Source of the DNA: Halomonas sp. 1513
GTDB taxonomy: Bacteria; Pseudomonadota; Gammaproteobacteria; Pseudomonadales; Halomonadaceae
DNA: 64,000 nucleotides
Direction of reading: 5' to 3'
Assembly (NCBI GenBank): GCA_001971685.1
Contig: CP019326.1
Span: 2,108,001-2,172,000 of the forward strand
In this document: in pieces, positions 36,957 through 46,446 of the stretch
Layout of the letters: every line of letters begins with the position of its first letter
Numbering within the stretch: the stretch's first letter is position 1
Made by a program: the position numbers and the translations under genes
The notes under the pieces: model-generated
What the model saw: only the letters and a program-made list of their open reading frames with translations
What the model was told of the DNA's origin: nothing
Databases searched by the model: none

Positions 36957-38915
36957 ATGTCGATCGCTCAACCTCGTCGCCTGTCACCGCCGCGCTCCTG
37001 GCTGATGACCGGCTGCTGCCTCTTGGCAGTGTGGCTCACGCCGCTGGCCCACGCGGAACTTCCTGGCGCCCCTGCCGATGCGCCTCCCGCGACCGACGAA
37101 TCCGCTACGCCGCTCGAGGCCGAACCGGGCGAGCTGCCCGCAGATGCCGCCGAGAGCGACGAGGTGCCTACCGTTCACGGCCTGGCCCTCTACGATACGC
37201 CCGAGCTGCCCGAGGACTTCGCGCATTTCCCGCATGTCAATCCCGATGCGCCCAAGGGCGGCAGCATGACCCGGGCGGCGGTCGGCTCGAGTTTCGACTC
37301 GACCAACCCTTTCATCATCCGCGGCACCGCCGCCGTCGGCATCTCGCAGATCTACGACACCCTGCTGGAAGCCAATCCCAACGAGCCGTTCAGCCTCTAT
37401 GGGCTGCTGGCCGAGGGCATTCGCCTCGACCCGGAGCGCTACTGGGTGGAGTTCGACATGCGCCGCGAGGCGCGCTTTCACGACGGCGAGCCGGTCACCG
37501 CCCACGACGTGGCGTTCAGCTTCGAGCTGCTGATCGAACAGGGCAACCCCTTCTACAGCGGCTACTACGCCGAGGTACAGAGCGTCGAGGCGCTCGACGA
37601 CCACACCGTCAGGTTCGAGTTCTCGAGCAATGACTCCCGCGAGCTGCCGCTGATCGTTGGCCAACTGCCGGTGCTGCCGAGGCATTACTGGGAGACGCGC
37701 GATTTCACCGCCCCGACCCTCGACCGCCACCCCGGCTCCGGCCCCTACCGGATTGGCGAGGTTCAGCCCGGACGCAGCATCACCTACGTGCGCGACGACG
37801 ACTACTGGGGCCGTGACCTGCCGGTCAACCGAGGGCGCTACAATATCGACCGGCTGGTCTACGACTACTATCGCGACCGCGATATCGCCTGGGAGGCCTT
37901 CAAGGCCGGGGTGATGGACTACCGCACCGACGCCCGCGCCGCCACCTGGTCCATCGGCTACGACTTCCCGGCCTACCGCGACGGCCTGGTCAAGCGACTG
38001 ACCATTCCCGACGTCAATCCCTCGGTCATGCAGGCATTCGTCTTCAACCTGCGCCGCGACAAGTTCAGCGATCCAAGAGTGCGCGAAGCGCTCTCGCTGA
38101 CCTTCGATTTCCCGTGGCTGAATGCCAATATCTTCTACGACACCTACCAGCGCACCGAGAGTTTCTTCCAAAACTCCGAGATGGCCGCCGAGGGCCTGCC
38201 CAGCGAGGCCGAGCTCGAGCTGCTCGAGCCGTTCCGGGATCAGCTGCCGGAGCGCCTGTTCGAGGAGCCGGTACCCATCGAGCACCCGGAGAATCTGCGC
38301 GAGCGCCTGCGCCTGGCCCTCGACCTGCTGCTCGAGGCCGGCTACGAGGTAGAGGATGGCGTGCTGCGCCATGCCGAGACCGGCCGCCCGTTGAGCATCG
38401 AGGTGCTGCTGTTCGATAGCGGCCTGGAGCGGGTGGTGCAACCCATGCTGCGCAATATGGCACGCCTCGGTGTGCAGACCTCGATCCGCATCGTCGATAT
38501 CAACCAGTACCTCAACCGGCTGCGCAGCTTCGACTTCGACATGACCACCGCGCACTTCCCGCAGTCCAACAACCCGGGTAACGAGCAGCGCGACATGTGG
38601 ACCAGTGCTGTCGCCGAGACGCCCCAGAGCCGCAACCTGATGGGCCTCCAGCACCCGGTGGTCGACGCGCTGGTCGAGCAGTTGATCCGCGCCGACAGCC
38701 GTGAAGCGCTCAACGCCACCGCTCACGCCCTGGATCGGGTGCTGCTGTGGCAGTTCGCGATGATTCCCCACTACCACTCCGGCGAGACACGCATCGCAGT
38801 ATGGGACAAGTTCGACTGGCCGGAACCCTACCCCGAGTACGGCATGGACCTGGATGCCTGGTGGGTGGATGCCGAACGTGAAGCCGAGATCAACCGTCGC
38901 GTGCGCCGTCGCTGA
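36957..38915 (+). CDS. yejA: Oligopeptide ABC transporter substrate-binding protein YejA
   Basis: 652 residues from the ATG at 36957 (AAGGA eight bases upstream). Signal peptide ends near AHA (about residue 32); then an acidic Pro-rich stretch (about 33-72) not common in the family; then the family-5 SBP with [48 protein letters not shown] and KRLTIPDVN. YejA feeds the YejBEF permease, which in E. coli imports oligopeptides and the antibiotic microcin C. It is first in the four-gene operon, 26 bases before yejB. Confidence 0.94.
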   Translation: MSIAQPRRLSPPRSWLMTGCCLLAVWLTPLAHAELPGAPADAPPATDESATPLEAEPGELPADAAESDEVPTVHGLALYDTPELPEDFAHFPHVNPDAPKGGSMTRAAVGSSFDSTNPFIIRGTAAVGISQIYDTLLEANPNEPFSLYGLLAEGIRLDPERYWVEFDMRREARFHDGEPVTAHDVAFSFELLIEQGNPFYSGYYAEVQSVEALDDHTVRFEFSSNDSRELPLIVGQLPVLPRHYWETRDFTAPTLDRHPGSGPYRIGEVQPGRSITYVRDDDYWGRDLPVNRGRYNIDRLVYDYYRDRDIAWEAFKAGVMDYRTDARAATWSIGYDFPAYRDGLVKRLTIPDVNPSVMQAFVFNLRRDKFSDPRVREALSLTFDFPWLNANIFYDTYQRTESFFQNSEMAAEGLPSEAELELLEPFRDQLPERLFEEPVPIEHPENLRERLRLALDLLLEAGYEVEDGVLRHAETGRPLSIEVLLFDSGLERVVQPMLRNMARLGVQTSIRIVDINQYLNRLRSFDFDMTTAHFPQSNNPGNEQRDMWTSAVAETPQSRNLMGLQHPVVDALVEQLIRADSREALNATAHALDRVLLWQFAMIPHYHSGETRIAVWDKFDWPEPYPEYGMDLDAWWVDAEREAEINRRVRRR

Positions 38916-38941
38916 CGCAACGCCTACCGGAAGGATGCCTC

Positions 38942-40015
38942 GTGGCTAGCTATACACTGCGCCGACTGCTGCTGATGATTCCCACCCTGCTGGGGATCAT
39001 GCTGCTCAACTTCATCATCGTGCAGGCCGCCCCGGGCGGCCCCATCGACCAGATGCTGGCACGCTTCGAAGGCGTCGACAGCATGGCCAGCACGCGCCTC
39101 GACATGGGCGGCGCCGAGGTGGTGACCCGCGACGAGTCGCGCGGCGCGCGCGGCATCGACCCACGCTTCATCGAGCAGCTCGAGGCGCAGTTCGGCTTCG
39201 ACCAGCCCGCCCACGTGCGCTTCGTCGGCATGCTGCGCGACTATGCCACCTTCGATTTCGGCAACAGCTTCTTCCGCGACCGACCGGTGGTCGAGCTGAT
39301 GATCGAGCGCCTACCGGTGTCGATCTCGCTGGGGCTGTGGACCACGCTGCTGGTCTATCTGATCTCGATCCCGCTGGGCATCCGCAAAGCGCTGCATCAC
39401 GGCTCGCGCTTCGATGTCTGGACCTCCGGGCTGGTGATCGTCGGCTATGCGATACCCGGCTTCCTGTTCGCCATCCTGCTGATCGTGCTGTTCGCCGGCG
39501 GCAGCTACTGGGACCTGTTCCCGCTGCGCGGTCTCACCTCGCCGGACTTCGACGAGCTCTCGGCGTGGGGCAAGGTCAAGGACTACTTCTGGCACATCAC
39601 CCTACCGGTGGTGGCGATGACCATCGGCAGCTTTGCCACCCTGACCATGCTGACCAAGAACAGCTTCCTCGACGAGATCCACAAGCAGTACGTGCTCACC
39701 GCCAGGGCCAAGGGCGCCAGCGACCGCCGCACCCTCTACGGCCACGTGTTCCGCAACGCCATGCTGATCATCATCGCCGGCCTGCCCGGCGCGCTGGTGA
39801 CGATCTTCTTCACCGGCTCGCTGCTGATCGAGGTGATCTTCTCCCTCGAAGGCCTCGGCCTGCTCGGCTTCGAGGCCGTCATGCAGCGCGACTATCCAGT
39901 GATCTTCGGCACCCTCTACCTGTATACGCTGATCGGCCTGATCCTCAAGCTGATCTCGGACCTGACCTACGTATGGGTCGATCCACGCATCGATTTCGAG
40001 ACCCGGGAGTCCTGA
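38942..40015 (+). CDS. yejB: Oligopeptide ABC transporter permease YejB
   Basis: 357 residues; six helices. A DppB-type binding-protein-dependent permease. YejB hallmark sequences: [16 protein letters not shown] near the N-terminus, [17 protein letters not shown] before helix 2, and the EAA loop [21 protein letters not shown] (about 259-279), which contacts the ATPase. It lies between yejA and yejE with gaps of 26 and 4 bases. Confidence 0.96.
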   Translation: MASYTLRRLLLMIPTLLGIMLLNFIIVQAAPGGPIDQMLARFEGVDSMASTRLDMGGAEVVTRDESRGARGIDPRFIEQLEAQFGFDQPAHVRFVGMLRDYATFDFGNSFFRDRPVVELMIERLPVSISLGLWTTLLVYLISIPLGIRKALHHGSRFDVWTSGLVIVGYAIPGFLFAILLIVLFAGGSYWDLFPLRGLTSPDFDELSAWGKVKDYFWHITLPVVAMTIGSFATLTMLTKNSFLDEIHKQYVLTARAKGASDRRTLYGHVFRNAMLIIIAGLPGALVTIFFTGSLLIEVIFSLEGLGLLGFEAVMQRDYPVIFGTLYLYTLIGLILKLISDLTYVWVDPRIDFETRES

Positions 40016-40019
40016 GCCA

Positions 40020-41117
40020 ATGTCACTACTCTCCCCCCAGTTCTCGCCCATCACCCGGCGCCGGATCGAGGTGTTCCGCAGCAATCGCCGCGCGCGGGTG
40101 TCGCTGTGGATCTTCATGGCGCTGTTCGTGGTCAGCCTGTTCGCCGAACTGATCGCCAACGACAAGCCGCTGGTCATGCAGTACGACGGCCAGTGGTACG
40201 TGCCGCTGCTGGTCGACTACCCGGAGACCGAATTCGGCGGGTTCTTGCCTACCCGCACCGACTACCACGACCCCTTCGTCCAGCAGCAGATCGCCGACAA
40301 CGGCTGGGCGCTATGGCCGCCGATCCCCTACTCTTACCAGACCCTCGACATGCAGATGATGCGCCCCTCACCGGCGTCGCCGGACGCCCAGCACTGGCTG
40401 GGCACCGACGACCAGGGCCGCGACGTGCTGGCGCGGGTGATCTACGGCTTTCGGCTGTCGGTGGCCTTCGCGCTGGTATTGACCGCCGGATCGCTGGTCG
40501 CCGGCGTGGTGATTGGCGGCATCCAGGGCTATTTCGGCGGCAAGACCGACCTGATCGGCCAGCGCCTCACCGAGATCTGGTCGGGGCTGCCGGTGCTGTT
40601 CCTGCTGATCATCCTGGCCAGCTTCGTGCAGCCCGGCTTCTGGTGGCTGCTCGGCATCATGCTGCTGTTCTCGTGGCTAGGGCTGGTCGACGTGGTACGT
40701 GCCGAGTTCCTGCGCGCGCGTAACCTCGAGTACGTGCGCGCGGCCAAGGCCATGGGTCTGCCCTCGCGGCTGATCATGTGGCGCCACGTGCTACCCAATG
40801 CCATGGTCGCCACCCTGACCTTCATCCCGTTCCTGTTCACCGGCGCCATCACCACCCTCACCGCCCTCGACTTCCTGGGCTTCGGCCTGCCGCCCGGCGC
40901 GCCGTCGCTGGGCGAACTGGTCGCCCAGGGCAAGAACAACCTGCACGCGCCGTGGCTGGGCATCACCGCCTTCGTCAGCCTGTCGCTGATGCTCTCGCTG
41001 CTGGTGTTCATCGGTGAGGGGCTGCGCGACGCCTTCGATCCACGGCATATCCAGCACGCCAGCAGCGGCCCACAGACAAGCACCGCGACCACAAGGACCC
41101 AGGCCCATGCCCCATGA
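40020..41117 (+). CDS. yejE: Oligopeptide ABC transporter permease YejE
   Basis: 365 residues. The DppC-type partner permease of YejB. After an N-terminal basic segment and helix (about 28-45), there is the large YejE-specific periplasmic insertion (ETEFGGFLPTRTDYHDP, about 65-100), then LGTDDQGRDVLARVIYGFR and the EAA loop RAAKAMGLPSRLIMWRHVLPN (split by its helix). Its 3' end overlaps yejF by 11 bases. Confidence 0.96.
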   Translation: MSLLSPQFSPITRRRIEVFRSNRRARVSLWIFMALFVVSLFAELIANDKPLVMQYDGQWYVPLLVDYPETEFGGFLPTRTDYHDPFVQQQIADNGWALWPPIPYSYQTLDMQMMRPSPASPDAQHWLGTDDQGRDVLARVIYGFRLSVAFALVLTAGSLVAGVVIGGIQGYFGGKTDLIGQRLTEIWSGLPVLFLLIILASFVQPGFWWLLGIMLLFSWLGLVDVVRAEFLRARNLEYVRAAKAMGLPSRLIMWRHVLPNAMVATLTFIPFLFTGAITTLTALDFLGFGLPPGAPSLGELVAQGKNNLHAPWLGITAFVSLSLMLSLLVFIGEGLRDAFDPRHIQHASSGPQTSTATTRTQAHAP

Positions 41118-42693
41118 CACCCTGCTGCGCCTCGATGAGCTGAGCATCGCCTTCGATGGCGTCAGCGTGGTCGACCGCCTGAGCCTCGAGATACGCCGCG
41201 GCGAAACCCTGGCACTGGTCGGCGAGTCCGGTTCGGGCAAATCGGTCAGCGCACTCGGCGCCATGGACCTGCTGCCGCCCAATGCCCAGATCAGCGGTGG
41301 CCGCATGCTCGGCGACACCGACCTGTCGCGCATGAAACCGCGTGACTGGCAGGGGCTGCGCGGCAACCGCGTCGGCTTCATCTTCCAGGAACCGATGACC
41401 TCGCTGAATCCGCTGCATACCGTGGCCCGCCAGATCGGCGAGACGCTGCGCCTGCATCAGGGCCTGTCCGGGCGCGCCGCCCGGGCGCGCTGCCGCGAAC
41501 TGCTCGAGCAGGTCAAGCTGCCGCGTCCCGACGAGCTGCTCGACGCCTGGCCGCATCAGCTCTCCGGCGGCCAGCGCCAGCGGGTGATGATCGCCATGGC
41601 GATCGCCAACAATCCCGAACTGCTGATCGCCGATGAGCCGACCACCGCGCTCGACGTCACCGTACAGCAGGAGATCCTCGCGCTGCTCGCCGAGCTGCGC
41701 GATCACCACGGCATGGGCATGCTGTTCATCACCCACGATCTCAACCTGGTGCGGCGTCACGCCGACCGGGTGTGCGTGCTCTACCAGGGCCAGGAGCAGG
41801 AGACCGGTCCGGTGGCCGAGGTCTTCGAGCGGCCGCGCAGCGACTATACGCGCACCCTGCTGGGCGCCGAGCCCGAGGGCCGCCCGGCGCCCGCCGGCAG
41901 CCAGCCGCTGCTCAGTGCCGAACGCCTCAGCGTGGCCTTTTCCCGCCCCAAGAAACTCTTTTCGCGGCGCCCGCCGGCGTTCGTGGCGGTACAGCCGCTG
42001 TCGCTGCGACTGGCCAAGGGCGAGACCCTGGGCATCGTCGGCGAGTCCGGTTCGGGCAAGACCACCCTGGCCATGGCCCTGCTGCGCCTGGCCCCCAGTC
42101 AGGGCGAGGTGGTGTTCGAGGGCGCACGCCTCGACCGCCTCAGCGGCAACGACCTGAGGCGCCAACGGCGGCGTTTCCAGGTGGTCTTCCAGGATCCCTA
42201 CGGCTCGCTCTCGCCACGCCTGCCGGTGTCGGAGATCATCAGCGAAGGGCTGCGCTTTCATCAGCCCGAACTGAGCAACGCCGAGGTCGAACGGCGCGTC
42301 CAGGCCACCCTCAAGGAGGTCGGACTGCCCGCCGACTGCGCCGCTCGCTACCCCCATGAGTTCTCCGGCGGCCAGCGCCAGCGCATCGCCGTGGCCCGGG
42401 CGATCATCCTCGAACCCGAGATGGTGGTGCTCGACGAGCCGACCTCGGCGCTCGATCGTACCGTCCAGAAACAGCTGGTAGAACTGCTGCGCGACCTGCA
42501 GGCGCGCCGCGGGCTCAGCTACCTGTTCATCAGCCACGACCTGGCGGTGGTTCGAGCCGTGGCCCATCGGGTGATGGTGCTCAAGGAGGGCGAGGTGGTC
42601 GAAGAGGGTAGCTGCGAGCAGGTACTGGCCGCACCGCGCCACCCCTATACCCAGGCGCTGGTGGCCGCGGCCGGCCTCGACGACGCCGGCTAG
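41107..42693 (+). CDS. yejF: Oligopeptide ABC transporter ATP-binding protein YejF
   Basis: 528 residues from the ATG at 41107, within yejE. Two ATPase domains in one chain: Walker A GESGSGKS (about 39-46) and GESGSGKT (about 312-319), signatures LSGGQRQR and FSGGQRQR, Walker [13 protein letters not shown] and [12 protein letters not shown]. This full-length double-ATPase is typical of YejF. The final codons overlap the stop of the convergent rsuA by 4 bases. Confidence 0.97.
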   Translation: MPHDTLLRLDELSIAFDGVSVVDRLSLEIRRGETLALVGESGSGKSVSALGAMDLLPPNAQISGGRMLGDTDLSRMKPRDWQGLRGNRVGFIFQEPMTSLNPLHTVARQIGETLRLHQGLSGRAARARCRELLEQVKLPRPDELLDAWPHQLSGGQRQRVMIAMAIANNPELLIADEPTTALDVTVQQEILALLAELRDHHGMGMLFITHDLNLVRRHADRVCVLYQGQEQETGPVAEVFERPRSDYTRTLLGAEPEGRPAPAGSQPLLSAERLSVAFSRPKKLFSRRPPAFVAVQPLSLRLAKGETLGIVGESGSGKTTLAMALLRLAPSQGEVVFEGARLDRLSGNDLRRQRRRFQVVFQDPYGSLSPRLPVSEIISEGLRFHQPELSNAEVERRVQATLKEVGLPADCAARYPHEFSGGQRQRIAVARAIILEPEMVVLDEPTSALDRTVQKQLVELLRDLQARRGLSYLFISHDLAVVRAVAHRVMVLKEGEVVEEGSCEQVLAAPRHPYTQALVAAAGLDDAG

Positions 42694-43388
42694 AAGGCGG
42701 CGACCTCATCAGGGGTCAACTCGCGCCACTCTCCCGGCGCCAGCTCGCCCAGCGTCAGTGTTCCCACCGACTCGCGGTGCAGCGCCTCGACGTGGTTGCC
42801 GATGGCGGCAAACATGCGCTTGACCTGATGGTACTTGCCCTCGTAGAGCGTCAGCTCAGCCTCGCGGGGGGCGCGCATCACCAGCTCGGCAGGCTGGGTT
42901 GGCTTGTCCTCGCTGTCCAGCAGGATGCCGTCGGCGAAGCAGCGCTGCGCCTCGGCCAGGGCATCGCCCGCCAGCGGCTCGCTGAGGCTGACCCGGTAGA
43001 CCTTGCCGCAGCGGCGCTTGGGTGAGGTTACCCGGTGCGACCACTGGCCGTCGTCGCTGAGCAGTACCAGACCGGTGGTGTCGACGTCCAGGCGCCCTAC
43101 CGTTTGCAGACGCTCGATGTTGGGCAGCTCGATCAGCTCGCGCACCAGCGGGTAGAGACCACGCCGTGCACTGCACTCTACTCCCGCCGGCTTGTTGAGC
43201 ATCACGTAGCGCAGCCCCACCAGCACCAGGCGCTGCCCCAGCCAGCGCACGTCGCTGCCGGCATCGACCTGGGTCGCCGGGTTCTTGGTGACCTGGCCAT
43301 CGACGCTGACCTCTTCGCGGTGCAGCGCCTTCTTGGCCAGGCTGCGAGTCAGGTCGGTGGTGTCGGCGAGGAACTTGTCGAGGCGCAT
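42690..43388 (-). CDS. rsuA: 16S rRNA pseudouridine(516) synthase RsuA
   Basis: 232 residues. RsuA makes pseudouridine 516 in 16S rRNA. The N-terminal S4 RNA-binding domain (about 1-60) is followed by the RsuA/RluB catalytic domain with GRLDVDTTGLVLLSDDG (catalytic Asp near 102) and GKYHQVKRMFAAIGNHV. The start is the ATG at 43388, sharing one base with the stop of the upstream amidase gene. Convergent overlap with yejF by 4 bases. Confidence 0.94.
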   Translation of the reverse strand: MRLDKFLADTTDLTRSLAKKALHREEVSVDGQVTKNPATQVDAGSDVRWLGQRLVLVGLRYVMLNKPAGVECSARRGLYPLVRELIELPNIERLQTVGRLDVDTTGLVLLSDDGQWSHRVTSPKRRCGKVYRVSLSEPLAGDALAEAQRCFADGILLDSEDKPTQPAELVMRAPREAELTLYEGKYHQVKRMFAAIGNHVEALHRESVGTLTLGELAPGEWRELTPDEVAAF

Positions 43389-44200
43389 CAGCGTGGGGTC
43401 TCATCGGTCAGGGTAAAAGAGTCGGCATCCTGCCATGCCGGGAAGGCTTGGCGAAAGTCCTGCAAGGCCCGATAGTCGAGGTGCTCGGTGCGCAGAAAGG
43501 GCTGATGCGCAGGCTCATCGATCAGTGCTTCGCCCTTGAAGTCGACCAGCATCGAGTCGCCGGCATAGGCCAGCCCCTTGGCATCCTCACCGACGCGATT
43601 GACGCCGATCACGTAGCACAGGTTCTCGATCGCCCGCGCCTGCAGCAGCGTCCGCCAGGGATGCCGCCGCGGCGCCGGCCAGTTGGCCACGCACAGCAGC
43701 GCATCGTATTCGAAGCCCGTCTCACGCCGCTGCTGGCGCAGCCAGACGGGAAACCGTAGGTCGTAGCAGACGCTAAGCAGCAGCTTGAAGCCGTTGAGCT
43801 CCACGACCACTCGCTGCGCGCCCATGGCGTAGCGTTCATGCTCGCCGGCCATACGAAACAGGTGGCGCTTGTCGTAGTGCACCAGACCGCCGTCGGGGCG
43901 CGCCCAGATCAGCCGGTTGTAATACTCCCCCGCCTCGAGCACCGCTACGCTGCCGGTCATCACGCAGCGGCGCTGGCGAGCCTGATCACACAGCCAGGCC
44001 ACGCTGGCGCTGTCGGCCATCGGCTCGGCCATCTCACGCGAGTTCATGGTAAAGCCAGTGGCAAACATCTCCGGCAGCACGATCAGGTCGGTGTGCCGTG
44101 CATCCAGATCGCCAAGCAGTTCTTCGAGCATCCGGCAGTTGGCTGACGGCGATTCCCAGCGCAGATCGCACTGCACCAGGGTGGTTCGCAGGGTAGACAC
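43388..44200 (-). CDS. YafV-type omega-amidase (nitrilase superfamily)
   Basis: 270 residues. Nitrilase-fold amidase; YafV/Nit2 enzymes hydrolyse alpha-ketoglutaramate or ketosuccinamate to the keto acid. Catalytic triad: Glu in VLPEMFATGFTM (near 43), Lys in YDKRHLFRMAGE (near 111) and Cys in SVCYDLRFPVW (near 145). It is first in a two-gene unit with rsuA, and diverges from rarD across an 80-base gap. Confidence 0.9.
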   Translation of the reverse strand: MSTLRTTLVQCDLRWESPSANCRMLEELLGDLDARHTDLIVLPEMFATGFTMNSREMAEPMADSASVAWLCDQARQRRCVMTGSVAVLEAGEYYNRLIWARPDGGLVHYDKRHLFRMAGEHERYAMGAQRVVVELNGFKLLLSVCYDLRFPVWLRQQRRETGFEYDALLCVANWPAPRRHPWRTLLQARAIENLCYVIGVNRVGEDAKGLAYAGDSMLVDFKGEALIDEPAHQPFLRTEHLDYRALQDFRQAFPAWQDADSFTLTDETPR

Positions 44201-44280
44201 TTGCCACCTCCTTCACCAGGCGCGGGCCCTGGGGTTTTCTCGCAGCTGTGGTAGATTAGCGCTTTGCTTTCGAGGTCATC

Positions 44281-45204
44281 ATGCCACCGACATCCCAGGC
44301 GCGTCACACTCCCCCCAGCGATGCCACCCAGGGCGCCCTGTTCGGGCTCGGCGCCTACACCATGTGGGGCTGCTTCCCGCTGTTCTTCGCGCTGTTCGAC
44401 GGCGTGCCGGCGTGGGAGATCCTGATTCACCGCATCATCTGGTCGTGTCTGTTCCTGCTCGGCCTGATCGCCCTGCTCGGGCGCTTTGCCCCGGTTCGCC
44501 AGGCGCTTGTCGAGCCGCGCCGACTGGGCCGGGTGCTGGGCTGTGCGCTGCTTATCGCGCTCAACTGGGGGATCTACATCTACGCCGTGGAGAGTCACCA
44601 GGTCCTGCAGGCAAGCCTCGGCTATTTCTTGACGCCGCTGGTCAACGTAGGGCTCGGGATGCTGGTGCTACGCGAGCGCATGGCGCCGCTGCAGGGCGTG
44701 GCCGTGGGGCTGGCCGGCTTGGCCATCGCCATTCAACTGGTGGGACTGGGTGAACTGCCCTGGATCACCCTGCTGCTGGCGCTGTCGTTCGGCACCTACG
44801 GCCTGCTGCGCAAGCAGGTGCCGCTGGACGGACTCTCGGGGCTGTTCGTCGAGACCCTGCTGCTGCTGCCGATGGCGCTGCTGGCACTGGCCTGGCTGGC
44901 GCATCTCGATGCCTCGCATTTCCTGGGTGAGGCACGCCACACCTGGCTACTGCTCGCCAGCGGGGTGGTCACCGCCCTGCCGCTGCTGGCCTTTGCCGGC
45001 GCCGCGCGGCGGCTACGCCTGGCCACCCTGGGCTTCCTGATGTACATCAACCCGACGATTCAGTTCTTCATCGCCCTGCTGGTGTTCGGCGAAGCGCTGC
45101 GCCCCCTGCAGCTGATGACCTTCGTCATGATCTGGTGCGGGCTGGCGCTTTACTCCTGGTCGGCCTGGCAGAGCCGCGAGCGGGCCGAGGCCCGCGCCGC
45201 CTGA
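44281..45204 (+). CDS. rarD: RarD family EamA transporter
   Basis: 307 residues with ten helices. RarD-type members of the drug/metabolite transporter superfamily; substrates are mostly unknown, originally named for chloramphenicol sensitivity. Family features: GLGAYTMWGCFPLFFALFDG (split in helix 1) and HRIIWS, NWGIYIYAVESHQVLQASLGYF (about 100-121) and FVMIWCGLALYSW in the last helix. GAGG precedes the ATG at a good distance. It converges on the HTH-like gene, 13 bases apart. Confidence 0.92.
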   Translation: MPPTSQARHTPPSDATQGALFGLGAYTMWGCFPLFFALFDGVPAWEILIHRIIWSCLFLLGLIALLGRFAPVRQALVEPRRLGRVLGCALLIALNWGIYIYAVESHQVLQASLGYFLTPLVNVGLGMLVLRERMAPLQGVAVGLAGLAIAIQLVGLGELPWITLLLALSFGTYGLLRKQVPLDGLSGLFVETLLLLPMALLALAWLAHLDASHFLGEARHTWLLLASGVVTALPLLAFAGAARRLRLATLGFLMYINPTIQFFIALLVFGEALRPLQLMTFVMIWCGLALYSWSAWQSRERAEARAA

Positions 45205-45217
45205 GCCCACTCGCTGG

Positions 45218-46276
45218 TCAGCGTGCAACATTGCGCGGTTCGGCTGCGGCTGGCGTGGCGAGATACTCGATCACCCCGTCCAGGGCCTGCATGGTCGCCA
45301 CCACGCCCTGGTAGATGGCGGCCTCGGCGGCACGCTGGCCGCCCACTTTGGCAGACACGAAGCTCTGCCGGTAGAGCGCCACCGCACTGTCGTCGGAGCG
45401 ATCCTCCAGCCCCTCCAGGCCAGCGGCCACGAGACCCTCGGCGTCATCGGCCGGCAGCGTTATCAGGCAGTGATGCAGCCCCTGCTCGTTGATCCCGAAA
45501 CAGCGCTCCGACCCCAGCACCCGCCACTGCATCATGCGCAGCCGCGTCACACGACGCAGCTGTTCCACGCGCGGATCCTGCAGCAGCCACTGATTGGCCA
45601 GCCTGCCATTGATACGGCGTCCCGGCGTAATGGCGTTGATCAGCGGATACACAAAGCCGCGGCGCTGCACCATCCAGTCCAGCGCCGTGTGGATGGGCAC
45701 GCCATGGGCCGTGTCGGCCACCATCTCGCGGCGCGAAATGGCATTTCGCACTGACGCCACGCGCAACTGACAGGCCGCGGCGATCTCCAGTGCCGACAGG
45801 TAGCCGGGCGCATTGATCGTCAGTCCCAGGCGCACCGCGAGTTCGGGCTGACGATGAATCAGCGGATCGAGCTTTAGCCGCAGCGCGGCGAGCCCCAACA
45901 AGTGCTGGAGGCGGTGCAGCGACGGCCGATCCTGCAGTTCAGCCAGGGTGCTGGCGTATACCACGAAGCTGACAAAGTCGCTGTACGCGGCCCAGTCACC
46001 GTCGTATTGCGGCAGCCAGTCATTCAGCCCGACCTCGCCGCACGCCAGGCGACGCCAGGCCAAGGCCAGCTCGGGCATCTTGCCCAGCGCATCGCGCTGC
46101 GGGCTGCGCTCGCGCAGCGCCGGTACGTGCAGCAGACGCTGCAGCGAGGGGCCAGCTACCCCACTCACCCACTGCACATCGTCGATCAATTGTGCAGGGG
46201 CAAACAGCTCGGTGAGGGAATTGCCCAGCAACCTGCTGTCGAGCATCAGATTGGCGGTTGTCGCGGCCTGGAACAT
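45218..46276 (-). CDS. Uncharacterised protein with a central HTH-like segment
   Basis: 352 residues from the ATG at 46276 (GGAG five bases upstream); longer starts at 46294 and 46336 lack ribosome sites. No signal peptide or membrane helix. The first half (about 1-150) is helical and Leu-rich with several Trp. A helix-turn-helix-like segment follows (about 165-190, LSALEIAAACQLRVASVRNA) and then a wing-like stretch with ALDWMVQRRGFVYPL, reminiscent of MerR/excisionase-type or phage-repressor-like modules. The C-terminal third is acidic and helical. I do not recognise the family. It lies 170 bases downstream of the EAL-domain gene on the same strand. Confidence 0.6.
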   Translation of the reverse strand: MFQAATTANLMLDSRLLGNSLTELFAPAQLIDDVQWVSGVAGPSLQRLLHVPALRERSPQRDALGKMPELALAWRRLACGEVGLNDWLPQYDGDWAAYSDFVSFVVYASTLAELQDRPSLHRLQHLLGLAALRLKLDPLIHRQPELAVRLGLTINAPGYLSALEIAAACQLRVASVRNAISRREMVADTAHGVPIHTALDWMVQRRGFVYPLINAITPGRRINGRLANQWLLQDPRVEQLRRVTRLRMMQWRVLGSERCFGINEQGLHHCLITLPADDAEGLVAAGLEGLEDRSDDSAVALYRQSFVSAKVGGQRAAEAAIYQGVVATMQALDGVIEYLATPAAAEPRNVAR

Positions 46277-46446
46277 GCTGACTCCATTAACCATCCGGTC
46301 GGCAATGCCGGCCGGGAGAGATGATGTAAGACGCATCTGTCAGCGGGGGACGTAACATCGGGTGTCACACAGGCCGCACCCCGCGTAGTTTTAGCGCATC
46401 CTGAAATGTCTTGTAATGTTAGTTAACGGCAAGGGCAACGAAAACT

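Noticed and set aside
36984..38777. 597-codon minus-strand open frame
   Set aside because: Antisense shadow of yejA; no family signature.
41008..42642. 544-codon minus-strand open frame
   Set aside because: Antisense shadow of yejF.
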